From Spongospora subterranea f. sp. subterranea (lineage: Eukaryota > Endomyxa: Phytomyxea > Phytomyxea > Plasmodiophorida): 64,000 nt of DNA. Below the pieces are notes generated by a model. The model had not been told where the DNA came from. It ran no database searches and saw only the letters and a list, made by a program, of their open reading frames with translations. Position numbers and translations under genes: made by a program. Each line of letters begins with the position of its first letter. Within the stretch, counting starts at the first letter, position 1. The DNA lies in NCBI GenBank assembly GCA_049724395.1, contig JAUGWO010000085.1, positions 1 to 64,000 on the forward strand, read 5' to 3'. Shown one piece after another: positions 23,050-33,169 of this stretch.

Positions 23050-24130
23050 AAAGTTTGTAAAAAAATGTCCAAATTGTTGTTTAGTATGTCTGCCGCCAAA
23101 ATCTTCATACAATCTTCGTCGAACGTTTTGTTGATAAATCATCAGTACACGGACCAGGATGAACGCGCACAGTATCATTCTAACTCGTGATGTTCTTCCA
23201 GTTGGCAACGCCTTGACGTCCGTACTGTACCTTAATGTTCCGGCTGTCCCACTTCGTCACATATTTTGCCAAGCTCATTTTCTCCCCTTAGGCACCTCCT
23301 CGGCTTCTTTTGATGAAGATTTCGATGAAGATCAAGCCACGTCGAACGTGCCAAATTCCATCATGAAAGTAATGGTTCTAGCTGCAGTGTCGAGGCCAGG
23401 TTTCGACAGCAATTGCAAGGCGGGCTTTTATGGAGAACTCGGCATCTGGCACTGTTTCTCAACGCATCTAGCTAAAACGTCAAAATACCAACCGAATTGC
23501 CAGTACAATGATCACTACGAGATGAAGGTGAAAAGACTTTTACCGAAGCTGCTATTACCTGTGATACAAGCGGAATGGCAAATCGGATACGATCTTCGGT
23601 TCCCGATTTGATAGCCTGTTGTGGAAATCCCGCAAATTCAAACGAACGCGTTCCAACTGTTTCCCACAACGCCTCGATCATAGGCCCAGAGGATGCGCCA
23701 GTGTTTTAAGTCGCGGGCGAGACTGGAATGCAGATAACGAAACGCAAGTTCACACATCGACAGCAATGGCGTAACCTTCGTCGAAGCAGCTGCAGCCTTA
23801 CACGATTTCCAACTAAACATTCGTTTGGGATCCAATCAACAAACAGTCCCTATTTCGATGTCCTGAATTTAGGATGGTTTCGGTTGATTCAATTTTAGCA
23901 GCGCAAAATGGCGCCAAGAAACATCGATAAATTGATATCTGCGATTGAGCAGTCTTGCAACAATACATCGGTACAGTTCTTTGAATTCGGTCATCACTTT
24001 ACAGAGGTGCATGATCGAGGGCATAAGAAAGATGACGGCCACAACTATAAAATCCCAGATCTGGGAAAGCATAAGCTTAAAACACCGGGCCAAACTTCCC
24101 GAGGCGTTAACCTGCCAGAAGAACGGCAAT
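23050..24130 (+). pseudogene. Degenerate Tc1/mariner-like transposase
   Basis: Plus-strand frames carry the oomycete/fungal mariner signature in order: a possible metal-site region near 23150, then IMKVMVLAAVSRPGFD followed by GELGIWHC and a LLPVIQAEW-like box (23350-23580), then FDVLNLGWFRLIQF (about 23855) and MAPRNIDKLISAIEQS with a GHNYKIPDLGK tail (23908-24070). The order matches full-length family members (KVMFLAAVARPR, GIWPF, NVLDLGFFxSIQ, NIDELI). Stops and at least two frame changes separate the blocks, so it is dead. Terminal inverted repeats were not found. Confidence 0.75.
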
Positions 24131-24893
24131 ATATCAGGCCTTGCCATGTCTGGAAGACCAATACAATCTCACTGCTCGTCACGAATACTGTGCCGGTAAC
24201 GAAATGCGACATTGATCCTGAGATAAACGGATGAATAACAGAATGAATTTATTTAGTGATTGCAACCATTTGCAAATTCCATATCCGACTTGAGAACAAA
24301 AGGAAAGAGTATATGCATTTGATGTTAAAGATTAACAAGGCCTACGCAAGTATGGAAGCAAACTCGAAATATGAAATATCTGGAATGACGCTTCTGAAAT
24401 GTTTTATCACTGCTTTCTTACTTCCGAAATTGAAAAAAAATGTAAACGGTGGCGAAACGTTTTGTGACGGAGTGTATTTCTTTTTACGAAACGAAGTGTA
24501 CCGAAATCTCTGTAGTTAGTCACGGAGAAACCTTCATTGCAATTATCATTCTATCCCATTCCCATAGTTGAATAATGTCAAGAGCGTGTGTCAGGTTGAA
24601 TATCCATTTTCGGATTAACAGACCAGAGAGCTGACACATTTTGAAGAAATTAGACGTTGCCTGCACGACATATTCTCCAGTTGACCGCATCCTCGTGCCT
24701 ACACCCGTGTAAAGGGATTCATGGGCCGTTCTGTCCGGGGACGACAGGAGGAGTCAGTCAACCATGACCCTTTGTCGTTACAGACGCAGTCCGTCACTTG
24801 AGTGCGGCAAAAGGATTATCTGGCCTTGCTGACCAGAGGTGTGTAGACGATTGGTGTAATTTCCATCACGCCAGGAAACTACAAATAAACACC
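24131..24893. other. Non-coding, upstream of the ubiquitin protease gene
   Basis: An 87-codon open frame at 24256-24519 lacks an ATG start and any known motif. Otherwise nothing was recognised. The right end should hold the promoter and 5' UTR of the USP gene. Confidence 0.4.
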
Positions 24894-26195
24894 ATGTTTG
24901 ACGCTTTAACCGTGGAATCCGATTCAGATGGGTCGGATAACCAACTCAACACCGATATTGCACCAGAGGCATCAACCCTGTCCTATATCTTGGATTTGCC
25001 CCTTGATCTACTTGATTGTCCAGATTTCAAGCCTAGGGGGTTATTAAATCAGGTTTTTTTCTGCAATCGCATCCAATTCTCACTTTCCCTTGACACTCCC
25101 ATCCTAGAGAAATAATTGTTTTTCTAACAGCGTCTTGCAAAGCCTATTTGCGTTTTCCGCTTTTCGATCTTTCCTATGTCGATTAGCGGTTGTCGCTGAG
25201 CATCTCGACAATTTCTCAACCCCTGTTTGCTTTGCGTGCCATTTTTTATTCCAACAGGTTTGATTGGTGTACAAAATGTTTGCAATCGGTGAACTCTAAT
25301 CGATCTATAGTGGATAGCTGAACAGGATCTCATTGAATGGAAAGCCCCCGCTATCTATCCATTCTCCCTCGATTTTGTTATCAACCGTTTTTCTGACAAT
25401 TATTTGGGACGCCATGAAGATGTTCATGATTTCTTTCACTATTTGATCGAGGCCATTCACGATGAGCTTGTCCGCCTCAAAACAGGCCTTTCACCTGAAC
25501 AGCTGACCGAATCGCTCAATTATGGTTTTACCCCAGTCCGTTCTCGAAATAATCGCAAACCAGTTGTGCATGTTCTTCAGGATTCTCTTATTAGCAGAAT
25601 ATTTGGAGGTCGTGTTCGTACCTGTTTAACTAAAGCAAATGGGAAAAACACTTCTGAAGTTGCTCCTTTCTTTTCGTTGCCGTTGTCAATTAATTCTAAC
25701 GATATTACCTCTGTAAAAGACGCACTCTTGGCATTTGCTGAAAAAACCCAAATTCGAGGGCTAAAAGTTGCAGATAGCGAGATAAAGGCTTATCAGGCAT
25801 CATTTATCCTTGATTTGCCCAAAGTATTATGCCTGCAGTTGAAGCGGTATTCTGTTTCTCGGGCTCGTTCTCATATTCGATGATTCTGATTGGTTTTTTC
25901 TAGGTTCGCCATGCTGGACTCCCAAATAATTAAGATCTCGAGACATATTCGGTTTGAAGAAAGGTTCCAGTTCCCCAATTCCGTTTTGGTTTCCCCGTCC
26001 TCGGAAGTCAATTGTCGTCTACAAGCCGTCGTATGTCATATAGGAGACGATGCTACCCATGGTCATTATGTCACCTGTTTTCGTCATAAAAACTTAGGCT
26101 GGCTACTCGCTAATGATGCAACCATAACCAGGATAAAGTGGAAGGACGTGCAAATGCAGCAAGCTTACATGTTGTTTTATGAGGTGCAAAAATAG
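24894..26195 (+). CDS. Ubiquitin carboxyl-terminal hydrolase (USP family, USP10-like)
   Basis: The gene should encode a deubiquitinase that cleaves ubiquitin from proteins. Exons read: 24894-25052 (acidic start, then FKPRGLLNQ), 25131-25257 (VLQSLFAFSAFRSFL), about 25328-25846 (RHEDVHDFFHYLIEAI, LPKVLCLQLKR) and about 25904-26195 (FAMLDSQIIKISRHI, then the His box HGHYVTCF and a final LANDATITRI). FKPRGLLNQ before VLQSL matches USP10-type enzymes, where the catalytic Cys box GNxCFxNx sits between them. That box is not present in the 78 bases between exons 1 and 2, and the two exons are out of phase by two bases. Either a micro-exon is missing from the sequence or the enzyme is dead. The ATG at 24894 is the first in frame. 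Confidence 0.8.
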
Positions 26196-26350
26196 ATGGT
26201 GGCTCATGTCGTTCCATGAAATCGTCAAACTTATATCTATTGTAATTCTCTGTCTCAAGTGCCAGAGTAGAATAAAATATTTCGCGAATTGTGTTGGCCT
26301 AACCCAAGTAATCAGTATGGCGAAATGCAACAAGTTTTTGCAATATATAT

Positions 26351-27958
26351 TCAGGTAAAATTAAGAAGGAACTGTACATATCCTGCGACGCCTCCAAGGA
26401 CAATGACAGCTAGAACGGGAAATGTGAGAAACTCTATTGCCACAAAGGAGACTGCTGATGTAGAGACTAGTATGGGATACATCTCCAATGATTGGCCTGA
26501 TTGCCCTCCAACCACAGCCTCCTTCCATAACAGATATATGGCGCCAAACACCAATCCAACAGCAGCCGAGTTAAATCCCTGGATTAACGGCACCACGATT
26601 AGCTGGAGAGGGAGAATAACTAGCGCTGACAAACCTTGAAGAGTGTCTTGGCCATAACCATGTTCCTGTGCTGTTGCCATATGGGCAAGACTCCAGCTTT
26701 GACAAGCAGCCCGGGTGTGAATATCGCTATCCAGGCCAAGACGCCACCAGTAATGCTCGAGAGAATGGATCCACGACTGACTAGAGCTCCACAATAACAA
26801 GCAAAATTGAAGTTAGGACCTGGTCATAATCAGGGCTTTGACAGTGAGATGATGGATAATCGGTACCAGGAAGGGCGTTGATTAGGGTGAGACCTAGGAG
26901 AAACTCATGGTCTGAAAGCCAGCCGTTCGAAACAGTGTAGTTGAAAAGGAGAGGGATGACCACCGGACCGCCACCAAATATGATCAGTCCGACCAAGTAG
27001 AATTTGGTGAAGACATGGAGATAGAGGGAGTGATGATTGGGAAAGGCCAAGGGAACCAGGGCCAACAGGATCGCGGTCAAGACCAGCACTGAACCGGTAC
27101 CCGGGGAATAGCTTATAGCCGAATTAGGCAGAAGGCCAAAGGATGCCACCCGGGTTTGCTCAGAACCAGGTTCGGGACCAAGCAAAGGATCACTAGCGGC
27201 ATTGATTGGCCAGCGTCTGCCTGCCAGCAACCCTTCCAACACAGTGATCGCCCCGGCCGCCATCATCAGCGATGGGATCATATAAGGGACTCCAGGTAGG
27301 TTGATGATGGCGACACCAGCGCTGCAGGCCAGGATCATGCAGGTCCGGTCCACAAGGAGCTTCCCACCCAGTTTATAGGCGGCAGATGCGACAAGGGCGA
27401 TGGCCACCGCGGTGAGGGAGTTGTGGATGAAAAGGGCTGAGGGCGGTAAAGCGCCCATATCGACCCGAGTGACAACGTAGCCGAAAGCGGTCATGATAAT
27501 AGCTCCAGGCAAGCTAAGGCAGTGGTGAGCTAGCATCACATCTTGTAGGTATGTTATGGGCCCACCTCCAGATAAAGAACGACAGCAATGCACATAGCAC
27601 ACCAGCATGGATCAGGGCAATACTGAAGGCGAGTTGGGTACTAGCTGGCCCTGGCAATGCAGCTGATATCGCTAATAATTCAGCAAACACCCCTTCCGAT
27701 ATCCAACTCCTTTTCACAACAAACTCGTTGAAGAGAACGGCGACATGAGCCTGGATAGCATTATGAGGTGGTCAGACGTTGTTCTGTTTTCTCCACCTAC
27801 CCCAAACTGACCTGTGGCCCCCCGAATGTTATCCATGGTAATGGTGCATATGCCCATATTGTCTCGTATAACAGACCTTTGAAGGAAGTCGTTGGACCGG
27901 GACCCGGATCATGATTGTTATTGACCTCAAAACGGGTCTCTGTCATAGCGGCCTCCAT
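26351..27958 (-). CDS. Chromate transporter, two-domain CHR family
   Basis: This membrane protein has two homologous CHR halves. The first half reads ITFGGPQ then AHVAVLFNEF, ISAALPGPASTQLAFSIA and FFIW-SLPGAIIMT. The second reads GLIIFGGGPVVIPLLF, LTLINALPG-PNFNFACYCGA and a final pair of helices ending YVQFLLNFT. FGG and ALPGP motifs in both halves are family hallmarks. In other organisms CHR proteins export chromate or move sulfate-like anions; the substrate here is inferred. Four short introns (near 27,780, 27,555, 26,840 and 26,605) are needed, each with GT-AG ends, so the gene is eukaryotic in structure and not a recent bacterial contaminant. MEAAMTETRF at 27958 is the first ATG; 27946 is an alternative. 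Confidence 0.9.
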
Positions 27959-27984
27959 CATCCCGACAGATGACATACAGCCGA

Positions 27985-28330
27985 TTCAACCGGATTGACT
28001 CAGGCGTCTAATCCAACCAACCGTAGTCAGGGGTCTGAGCCGATGGACTTGACTCAGGCGTCTAAATCCAACCAACCGTAGTCAGGGGTCTGAGCCGATG
28101 GACTTGCCTCAGGCGTCTAATCCAATCAACCGTCTGAGCCGATGGTCTTGACGCAGGCGTCTAATCCGATTTACACTAGTCAGGGGTTCGAACCGATGGA
28201 ATACACCTAGTGGTATTGACTCAGGCGCGTCTGATCCTCTGCCAGTCAAAAGTCTGAGCCGAATGGACCTGTTCTGATCCTATCTACTGTAGTGAGGGGA
28301 GTCAGGGGTCAGCTTGACCTCAATACAGTC
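27985..28330 (+). repeat. Minisatellite, about 57-base unit
   Basis: Four to five imperfect copies contain the core blocks TGACTCAGGCGTCTAATCCA, GTAGTCAGGGGTCTGAGCCG and ATGGACTTG. The left copies are nearly identical and the right ones decay. It lies upstream of the chromate transporter start (minus strand), in its putative promoter region. Confidence 0.85.
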
Positions 28331-28956
28331 TGATTTCCGGCACACTGCGCCAGTTCCGGTATATCGTGGAAAATAACTTTAGTCATTTGTTTCGTCAATT
28401 GTCTAGCCCAACATCATCGAAAATAAATGAACTGCACCTGAGAACCTTTTTACAGTTTGCAGTACTGTAGTTATTTACCTGCTAATTTCACTGGTATACC
28501 GGGTCAACGAATCACTTTCTGCTAATATTGAACTGGTCGCACTGGAAAACATAATTTCCAAACGGAACAAGATTATCATGCAGAGAACAAGATCCGTATC
28601 GACAGTGTTTATTAGATTGTGTTGACCAACACAACAATCCTGAAATACCAACCAGAGAAAACAATGACTGTTCTTTTATGGCGAGGAAACAGGAGTCACG
28701 TGCTTCTATGCTTATGAAGGTCTCTCATGAGTTCTGTATGATTATTTCAGGAAAAGCACAAACTCGTCGGCTAATCTTTTACAAATGCAATCCACGGTTT
28801 TGGAAATCGTCAAATTTTCAAGGTCACGGAGTCCGTGAGTTAATCCGTCAGCTGATGCCGTGACTGCCATCGCACACGGCTACTGCCCTAGCCGCGGCCA
28901 CAGCCCTCATCAGGCCCAACAATATCTCCTCAGGCACAGCATCATATCCCTAGGCC
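28331..28956. other. Non-coding, upstream of the DUF2039 gene
   Basis: No convincing gene. A short near-palindrome (ATTGTGTTGACCAACACAAC) sits near 28615. A 61-codon frame at 28678 has no recognised motif. Confidence 0.4.
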
Positions 28957-29719
28957 ATGACGACTCGCTTCTCTAGGATGGGCAATCGTACGGCTCGTAA
29001 TCCTACCGGATCTGGACCCGCCCATCTCAATAAGTTCGCCTTTAAACACAATCCACATAGTGCTGTCACCAAGGCGATTGCGGCGATACCACAACGGCGA
29101 GTCTGCTCCCGTTGCTATGATATCCTGGGTAGGGTTCCCATAATCTGGATATGCCCATGTGGTGATTGTTCAACCTGGCTCAGAATGGAGGAAATCCTTT
29201 CGTAAATACAAACCTTTAAAGAAGCCACGTAAGTGTGATCAATGTAATAATCAGACAATCATTACATCATATCATGTGATATGTGAGCAATGCTCTCATC
29301 GTCTCGACGCCTGTTCCAAGTGTAAAGCCAAGTTTACTAAAGAGCACCCGCTTAGAGAGAGCGAAATAGTCATCGTCCCATCCGAGGAAGAAGTTGCCTG
29401 CGCCCTTGCAGGATATAAAGAAAGGCACAGGCGATCGATGATCCGCGCCATTCAGAATGGAGTCATGACATTAGAACAGGTTCTATCTAGCAGGGATGCG
29501 GTTGGCAATCCCAGACCGGAAATGCGGTTAGGTAGTCAACGGCAACAGGTCGGGACAGATCAAGACGGATCCGACCACCAATCTGACGACTCCGATCTGG
29601 ACTCGGAGGAAAGTGGTGATGATGCGATCGAAGAAGGATGCGCCATCACCGATCATCAGATCAGCTCAACTATTGTGAACACCTTACATGTCTCAACTAT
29701 ATCCACATCATCAATATAG
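28957..29719 (+). CDS. DUF2039 (C9orf85-like) zinc-binding protein
   Basis: The N-terminus reads KFAFKHNPHS then RRVCSRCYDIL. After a roughly 55-base intron (GGTAGGGT to CTCAG) it continues EWRKSFRKYKPLKKPRKCDQ and then SYHVICEQCSHRLDACSKCK. The pattern of CxxC pairs around EWRxxxxKYKPLxxPxKC is that of the eukaryotic DUF2039/C9orf85 family, whose function is unknown; the paired cysteines suggest bound zinc. The C-terminal third is an acidic, Asp/Ser-rich tail that is probably disordered. The stop (TAG at 29717-29719) lies 125 bases from the stop of the convergent EF-hand gene. The frame was joined by inference, since the intron would otherwise change it. Confidence 0.87.
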
Positions 29720-29844
29720 TCTCTTTCATTCACCATTTATCATATCCTATTAGGATATACCCCCTGTTTTCATACCTCAATTCATATCATCCCGCCAACC
29801 GGTATTGCATTTCTAACGTCGCTTAACTTGGTGAAAAGTGGATT

Positions 29845-30123
29845 TTAGAGATCTTCCAGTTCTGCAGTTGATATTGTCAGGAACTCATCGAAATCGATGC
29901 GATTGTCATGATTAATATCGGCATCCTCAAACATTCGTTTGATCTCCCGCTTTGTCTTAATCTCACCGAGTCTAATAAGCGCTTCTTTCAGCTCCGATCT
30001 GGTGATGACCCCGTCGTGATTCATATCGAACACGTGAAATGCGGCTTTAAGCTGCTGAAGACGTTCTGGATCAATTGTGGAGCTAATCTTTAACCTGGAT
30101 TGGGTTTGCTTTTTAGCCGACAT
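29845..30123 (-). CDS. Two-EF-hand calcium-binding protein
   Basis: This 92-residue single-exon protein has two canonical EF-hands: DMNHDGVITRSE (about residues 33-44) and DINHDNRIDFDE (about 69-80). Both loops keep Asp at positions 1 and 3, Gly or Asn at position 6 and Glu at position 12, so both should bind calcium. The size and pair of hands resemble half-calmodulin or polcalcin-like proteins rather than four-hand calmodulin or centrin. A basic Lys/Gln/Ser N-terminus precedes them. The partner protein cannot be told from sequence. It is divergent from the TBC gene 216 bases away, and its 3' end was duplicated at 17225-17444. Confidence 0.9.
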   Translation of the reverse strand: MSAKKQTQSRLKISSTIDPERLQQLKAAFHVFDMNHDGVITRSELKEALIRLGEIKTKREIKRMFEDADINHDNRIDFDEFLTISTAELEDL

Positions 30124-30339
30124 ATTCTATCCCAGCTACCATTCGGTAAAATGGGTGGGCACGCGCTGGCGACTCGTTCCATTGGTGTCGTTTGAGACAG
30201 GACGGGAAGGCGCCTGACCGGATAACCCATTGATGGAGGCGATCAAATGGGTACTGGCTCTCTGATTTGATGGGATATTTACAAGAGGGTTGTGCTGAGG
30301 CGTTGCTGAGCCTGGGCCCTGGGGCGATAAACCAAGACC

Positions 30340-31377
30340 ATGGGGATCTGCCATTGCGGGTCAATTGGACCTGACAAGACGCCAACCCCTCCATCGCCTA
30401 TACCAGAGATCATCTTAGACGAATATGGGTTTATCCTTCACCATAATCGTTATCGCCTATCGGATCTGTCGTTAATATCCGATCAGGATCAGACCCGGTC
30501 CCTGATATGGCAATCGATTATCGCCGGGTCGGATACGGTAACCACATGGCGATCTGATCTGGTGATGGCGAGGGAGCTGTCTTGGTCTGGTATCCCATGC
30601 ACTATACGCCATAAGGCCTGGTATATTCTATCTGGCGCCCAATCGCTCAAAGCGTTATCGCCAATCAGTTATGCACAATATCTCCTTGAGCCTTGCCCAA
30701 CCGCTCACCGCCAGATAGAGGTCGATATACCCAGGACCTACTCTGAGCACCGCTATTTCACAGAATCGGGTCTGGGCAGGGAACGATTGAAGCGATTGCT
30801 CCATGGCCTGGCGATTAGATTAGGCCCAGATACAGGATATGTACAAGGGATGAACATGATCGCCGCTCTGCTACTGCTCGTATTCGATAACGATGAGGAG
30901 TCGGCATTCTGGACACTAGCCGCCTATATGGAGCAATTGAATATGAAGAGGCTCTATCAAGATGGGATGGATTATTTAACATTATGTCTACATCGTCTTG
31001 GACGACTCATATCAACAACATATCCTCAACTTGAACACCATTTCGGGAAAGAGAATATTGAGCCATTCTGCTATGGTACTCCATGGTTTCTTACATTATT
31101 TGCCTATAACTTACCAATTCGTCAATGCTGTCGTGTATTTGATGCGGCGTTTGCTTTAAATATGGGAGAAGAACTGATCTACAGGTTCTCATTAACTTAT
31201 ATAAGGAGGGTGCTGCCAGATTTGCTGAGATGCCAATTCTCTGACGCTACCACATTACTGAAGATAATCGAGATTGACGATAACGACATTGGTGATATAA
31301 TGAAGGAATCGTTGACTATGAAGATTGAGTTGGAGTTGGATCAATCCGGCGAAGCGGGAGCGAAAAAGATTTCATAA
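30340..31377 (+). CDS. TBC-domain Rab GTPase-activating protein
   Basis: A single exon of 345 codons. The TBC domain starts at about residue 82 with SGIPCTIRHKAW, carries the arginine-finger box IEVDIPRTYSEHRYF (IxxDxxRT, near residue 126) and the glutamine-finger box GYVQGMNMIAA (YxQ, near residue 165), and ends with ALNMGEELIYRFSLTYI-like helices. Both catalytic fingers are present, so it should speed GTP hydrolysis on a Rab and so limit vesicle traffic. The Rab partner cannot be inferred. The N-terminal MGICHCGSIG has Gly2 and Cys4/Cys6 and looks like a possible myristoylation and palmitoylation site. It shares a 216-base divergent spacer with the EF-hand gene. Confidence 0.93.
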   Translation: MGICHCGSIGPDKTPTPPSPIPEIILDEYGFILHHNRYRLSDLSLISDQDQTRSLIWQSIIAGSDTVTTWRSDLVMARELSWSGIPCTIRHKAWYILSGAQSLKALSPISYAQYLLEPCPTAHRQIEVDIPRTYSEHRYFTESGLGRERLKRLLHGLAIRLGPDTGYVQGMNMIAALLLLVFDNDEESAFWTLAAYMEQLNMKRLYQDGMDYLTLCLHRLGRLISTTYPQLEHHFGKENIEPFCYGTPWFLTLFAYNLPIRQCCRVFDAAFALNMGEELIYRFSLTYIRRVLPDLLRCQFSDATTLLKIIEIDDNDIGDIMKESLTMKIELELDQSGEAGAKKIS

Positions 31378-31667
31378 AACAGATGATCCAGTTGACGTGT
31401 ACAGCGGCTATACCGAGAACGGTGCCACCAAAGATCATCACATATAAACTAATCAGCATCTATCTGCTTTTATACGTCGAGCAGCCAAAGTGTCATAACC
31501 AATAGATCATAGCTCCCCGACAGCGCCATGGCCAACCCACAACACGGACCCTCACCGAACATTCTCAATGTGGACTGTACACACGTACGACTGGAGCAGT
31601 GACGTGGCGCGTCGTGATCAGTGGTGTAACGCCACGGGGCTCTGTCCGTGACTGGACATGAGTGCCC

Positions 31668-32624
31668 ATGGGGGGACCCGCTCCACGTCCAGCTCCATCA
31701 CAATTATTCAGACATTCCACATTCATCGACTGGCTTGTGCGCCAACCTTCGTCACCCAGGATCATGGACCAACGAACCGCAACTCCTTCGACTGTATATG
31801 TTGTATGCTCGGGATGGCTATCTAAACGCGGTGGCTTCGTGTCAGCTTGGAAACGCAGGCTAGTTTGCCATACCGATTCCTAGTGAAAATTCAATTGATA
31901 ATGACGGATTTTTAGATATTTCATGCTTCGCAATGACCGCTATCTTTGCTATTTTTCTCAAGAAATTGGCCCTGACACTCCAAAGTCTGTAATTCATCGG
32001 TCGATGCTTGGGATGATACCTTTGGTGCACGCATTGGCGATTGGGGATTCAACAATGGCTGGGCCTGGGGATGAGAATTCCACGTTCGATATTGTGACGA
32101 TGTCCAGGACCTATGTCTGTCAAGCCAGTTCCATTGAAGCTAAAAAGCAATGGATATTGGCACTACAGGCTATGATCACACCACTTCCTGAGTTCTCATT
32201 TTCTAAACAAGGGTTCCTTTATAAAAAAGGCAAATTCAAGTGGACTCGTCATTATTTTGCAGTCAGTTTACAGAAATTTCGTGGTCTTGTGCATTTGGCC
32301 TGATTGTGTCTGGTTGTAGGTAGGACGGAACTGTGTCTACATGTTCGAAGATGAGCTGAATTGCCGAGCTTTCGCTCGAATAGCGTCGCACTCGGGGAAA
32401 GCGTTCACGCTGGCTATGGAGCGGCACTGTCAAGAAGCGATTCCGTTGACCCACTCCCAGATTGATACATTCCCCAAAACGGGGGCTCAGATGGGATGTT
32501 CAACACGTTTTGCATCATCAATGGCTCCAGGAGTAAACTTTGGCTCTCTGCCACGTCTTCGAAAGAAGTCAAGCGCTGGGCAGACGGCATTACAATGGAA
32601 ATCCTCACAAGGCAGAACTATTGA
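31668..32624 (+). CDS. Tandem PH-domain protein
   Basis: PH domain 1 runs from CSGWLSKRGGFVSAWKRR in exon 1 to YFMLRNDRYLCYFSQEIG and ends SIEAKKQWILALQAMI. PH domain 2 starts SKQGFLYKKGKFKWTRHYFA, continues VGRNCVYMFEDELNC and closes LWLSATSSKEVKRWADGI. Such proteins bind phosphoinositides and place signalling or trafficking factors at membranes; that role is inferred. Three introns are required. The first needs a GC-AG border (AG-GCTAGT to TTTTTAG) for the RRYF junction to keep frame; the others are GT-AG. The third, around 32430-32490, is the least certain. The ATG at 31668 follows no obvious upstream exon. Confidence 0.75.
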
Positions 32625-33169
32625 ATGATTATGTTCAACCCTTTGGAATCATATTCTATACCCCTTTTGCACTGCCCAATACCCAAAGATTTATTCAGTC
32701 CCTTTTCCGACACAAATGAGCGAATCAGGCTCAATTGCACCTATATCTGCTACTAAAATATTATCTCAATCCCTTGGCAATGTCTCTGAGTGATGATGAG
32801 AGGAAATATAGTCGATTGGGTGGTTGGACCCATCCAAGCTGGACCCTGCTAATAAGATTTCCTACATATGCACCCAATGGACAAAGAGAGGTTGTGTATC
32901 GATAGAGATAATCACGAACTTATTTACCACCGATGTCGATCGCGACAGAAAATCGTGTATCGATTACGTACCAGATTTTCACAGAAAAAATTCACAAAGA
33001 TACTGCATTGGAAGGTAAGATCGTTTTTTGATATCAGTCGAACGCAAGCGAGATTCATCAAAAACGAAACAACAGCAGATATTATAGAGAAAATGATCGA
33101 AATATCGAACTTTTGAACAATTTTGGAGCCATTTACAAATCACAATCAAATTTCGTGTGGCAAGTAAAG
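32625..33169. other. Non-coding, upstream of the chitinase gene
   Basis: No gene recognised. Short frames near 32824-33116 have no motifs. The last 100 bases should hold the chitinase promoter and 5' UTR. Confidence 0.4.

Noticed and set aside
24256-24519. 87-codon frame after the mariner relic
   Set aside because: It starts with GTG rather than ATG and has no recognisable motif. It might be host or transposon debris.
28180-28200. GGTTCGAACC-like tRNA B box
   Set aside because: It lies inside the 57-base minisatellite, and no cloverleaf or A box can be drawn around it.
29845-30123. Annotation as centrin or calmodulin
   Set aside because: Only two EF-hands and 92 residues are present, and no upstream exon with two more hands was found, so a generic two-EF-hand call is safer.
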